A stretch of 5,655 bases of DNA from JAWLCG01 sp041687295 (GTDB lineage Bacteria > Planctomycetota > Phycisphaerae > SM23-33 > FEN-1343). Shown here in pieces: positions 5,479 through 5,655 of this stretch (positions are counted from its first letter, which is position 1; each line of letters starts with the position of its first letter). Location: NCBI GenBank assembly GCA_041687295.1, contig JAWLCG010000333.1, positions 1-5,655 of the forward strand, in the 5' to 3' direction. The translations under genes were made by a program, and so were the position numbers. A model generated the notes under the pieces. The model was given only the letters and a program-made list of their open reading frames with translations, was not told where the DNA came from and made no database searches.

Positions 5479-5655
5479 GTGTCGGCCGTAGACGCGCGCA
5501 TCTGGCAGCAGATCATCGAGCACGTGGTGAGCCATGGCGGCAACCTCATCCAGTCCGGGTTCGCGCAGCTCGAGCCGCTGAGCCTCGAGGGGGGCCTGCT
5601 GGAGATCCAGGCGCCCGGCCCGGCCCAGCAGCGCTATCTCGCCCAGCACGCGATG
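5479..5655 (+). CDS. DnaA N-terminal-domain-like protein, partial (candidate replication initiator DnaA)
   Basis: The frame opens with GTG at 5479 and continues through 59 codons to the right edge. AAGG (5465-5468) ten bases upstream may serve as ribosome site, and no in-frame ATG lies closer. The visible chain (starting MSAVDARIWQQIIEHVV) fits domain I of DnaA, the small N-terminal domain that contacts helicase loaders and other DnaA molecules. It aligns without gaps to my memory of E. coli DnaA from the early Trp: WQQ matches WQQ, LEPLSLEGGLLEIQAP corresponds to IRPLQAELSDNTLALYAP, and YLAQHA to VRDKYL. The conserved Trp of the FxxW segment is absent. The AAA+ and helix-turn-helix domains that would prove DnaA lie beyond the window, so a stand-alone DnaA_N-domain protein or a DciA-like protein of related fold is still possible. 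Confidence 0.6.
   Translation, partial: MSAVDARIWQQIIEHVVSHGGNLIQSGFAQLEPLSLEGGLLEIQAPGPAQQRYLAQHAM

Overview
This is a very GC-rich bacterial chromosomal window with a strong G/C bias at third codon positions. That bias opens long false reading frames antisense to every real gene. The gene content and protein style are a degenerate-P-loop clamp-loader delta' subunit, an MsbA-like exporter with an SQID Walker B extension, a secreted Cys-free protein, and short palindromic repeats built on GCGGCGAT. Together these suggest an uncultured planctomycete (Phycisphaerae-like) or a similar lineage. This assignment is an inference from style and was not tested by any search.

Layout. (1) Bases 1-1318, minus strand: the first 439 codons of a secreted or periplasmic protein of unknown function, running off the left edge. 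(2) Bases 1319-1458: a compact divergent intergenic region with two back-to-back promoter-like signals, each with a 17-bp spacer. (3) Bases 1459-2607, plus strand: DNA polymerase III delta' (HolB-like), possibly translated from a leaderless mRNA. (4) Bases 2608-3072: a 465-bp gene-free stretch holding GGTTNCGGAT direct repeats, an inverted repeat at 2695-2739, a possible mobile-element footprint, a head-to-head pair of REP-like palindromes at 2893-2972, and a promoter for the next gene. (5) Bases 3073-5253, plus strand: a 726-residue fused ABC exporter with a PDZ-like domain inserted between its first two membrane helices. (6) Bases 5254-5478: an AT-rich, multi-arm dyad followed by a promoter with a perfect TTGACA -35 box. 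(7) Bases 5479-5655, plus strand: the first 59 codons of a protein that aligns without gaps to the N-terminal domain of the replication initiator DnaA, cut by the right edge.

How the genes relate. Two of the four genes belong to replication (clamp-loader delta' and a DnaA-like N-domain), with an envelope exporter between them. The three plus-strand genes each appear to have their own promoter, so this looks like a set of neighbouring single-gene units, not one operon. The two most notable points are the exporter's extra-cytoplasmic PDZ-like insertion and the AT-rich dyad in front of the DnaA-like gene, which could be an operator or part of an origin. No tRNA, rRNA, CRISPR array or intact transposase gene is visible.
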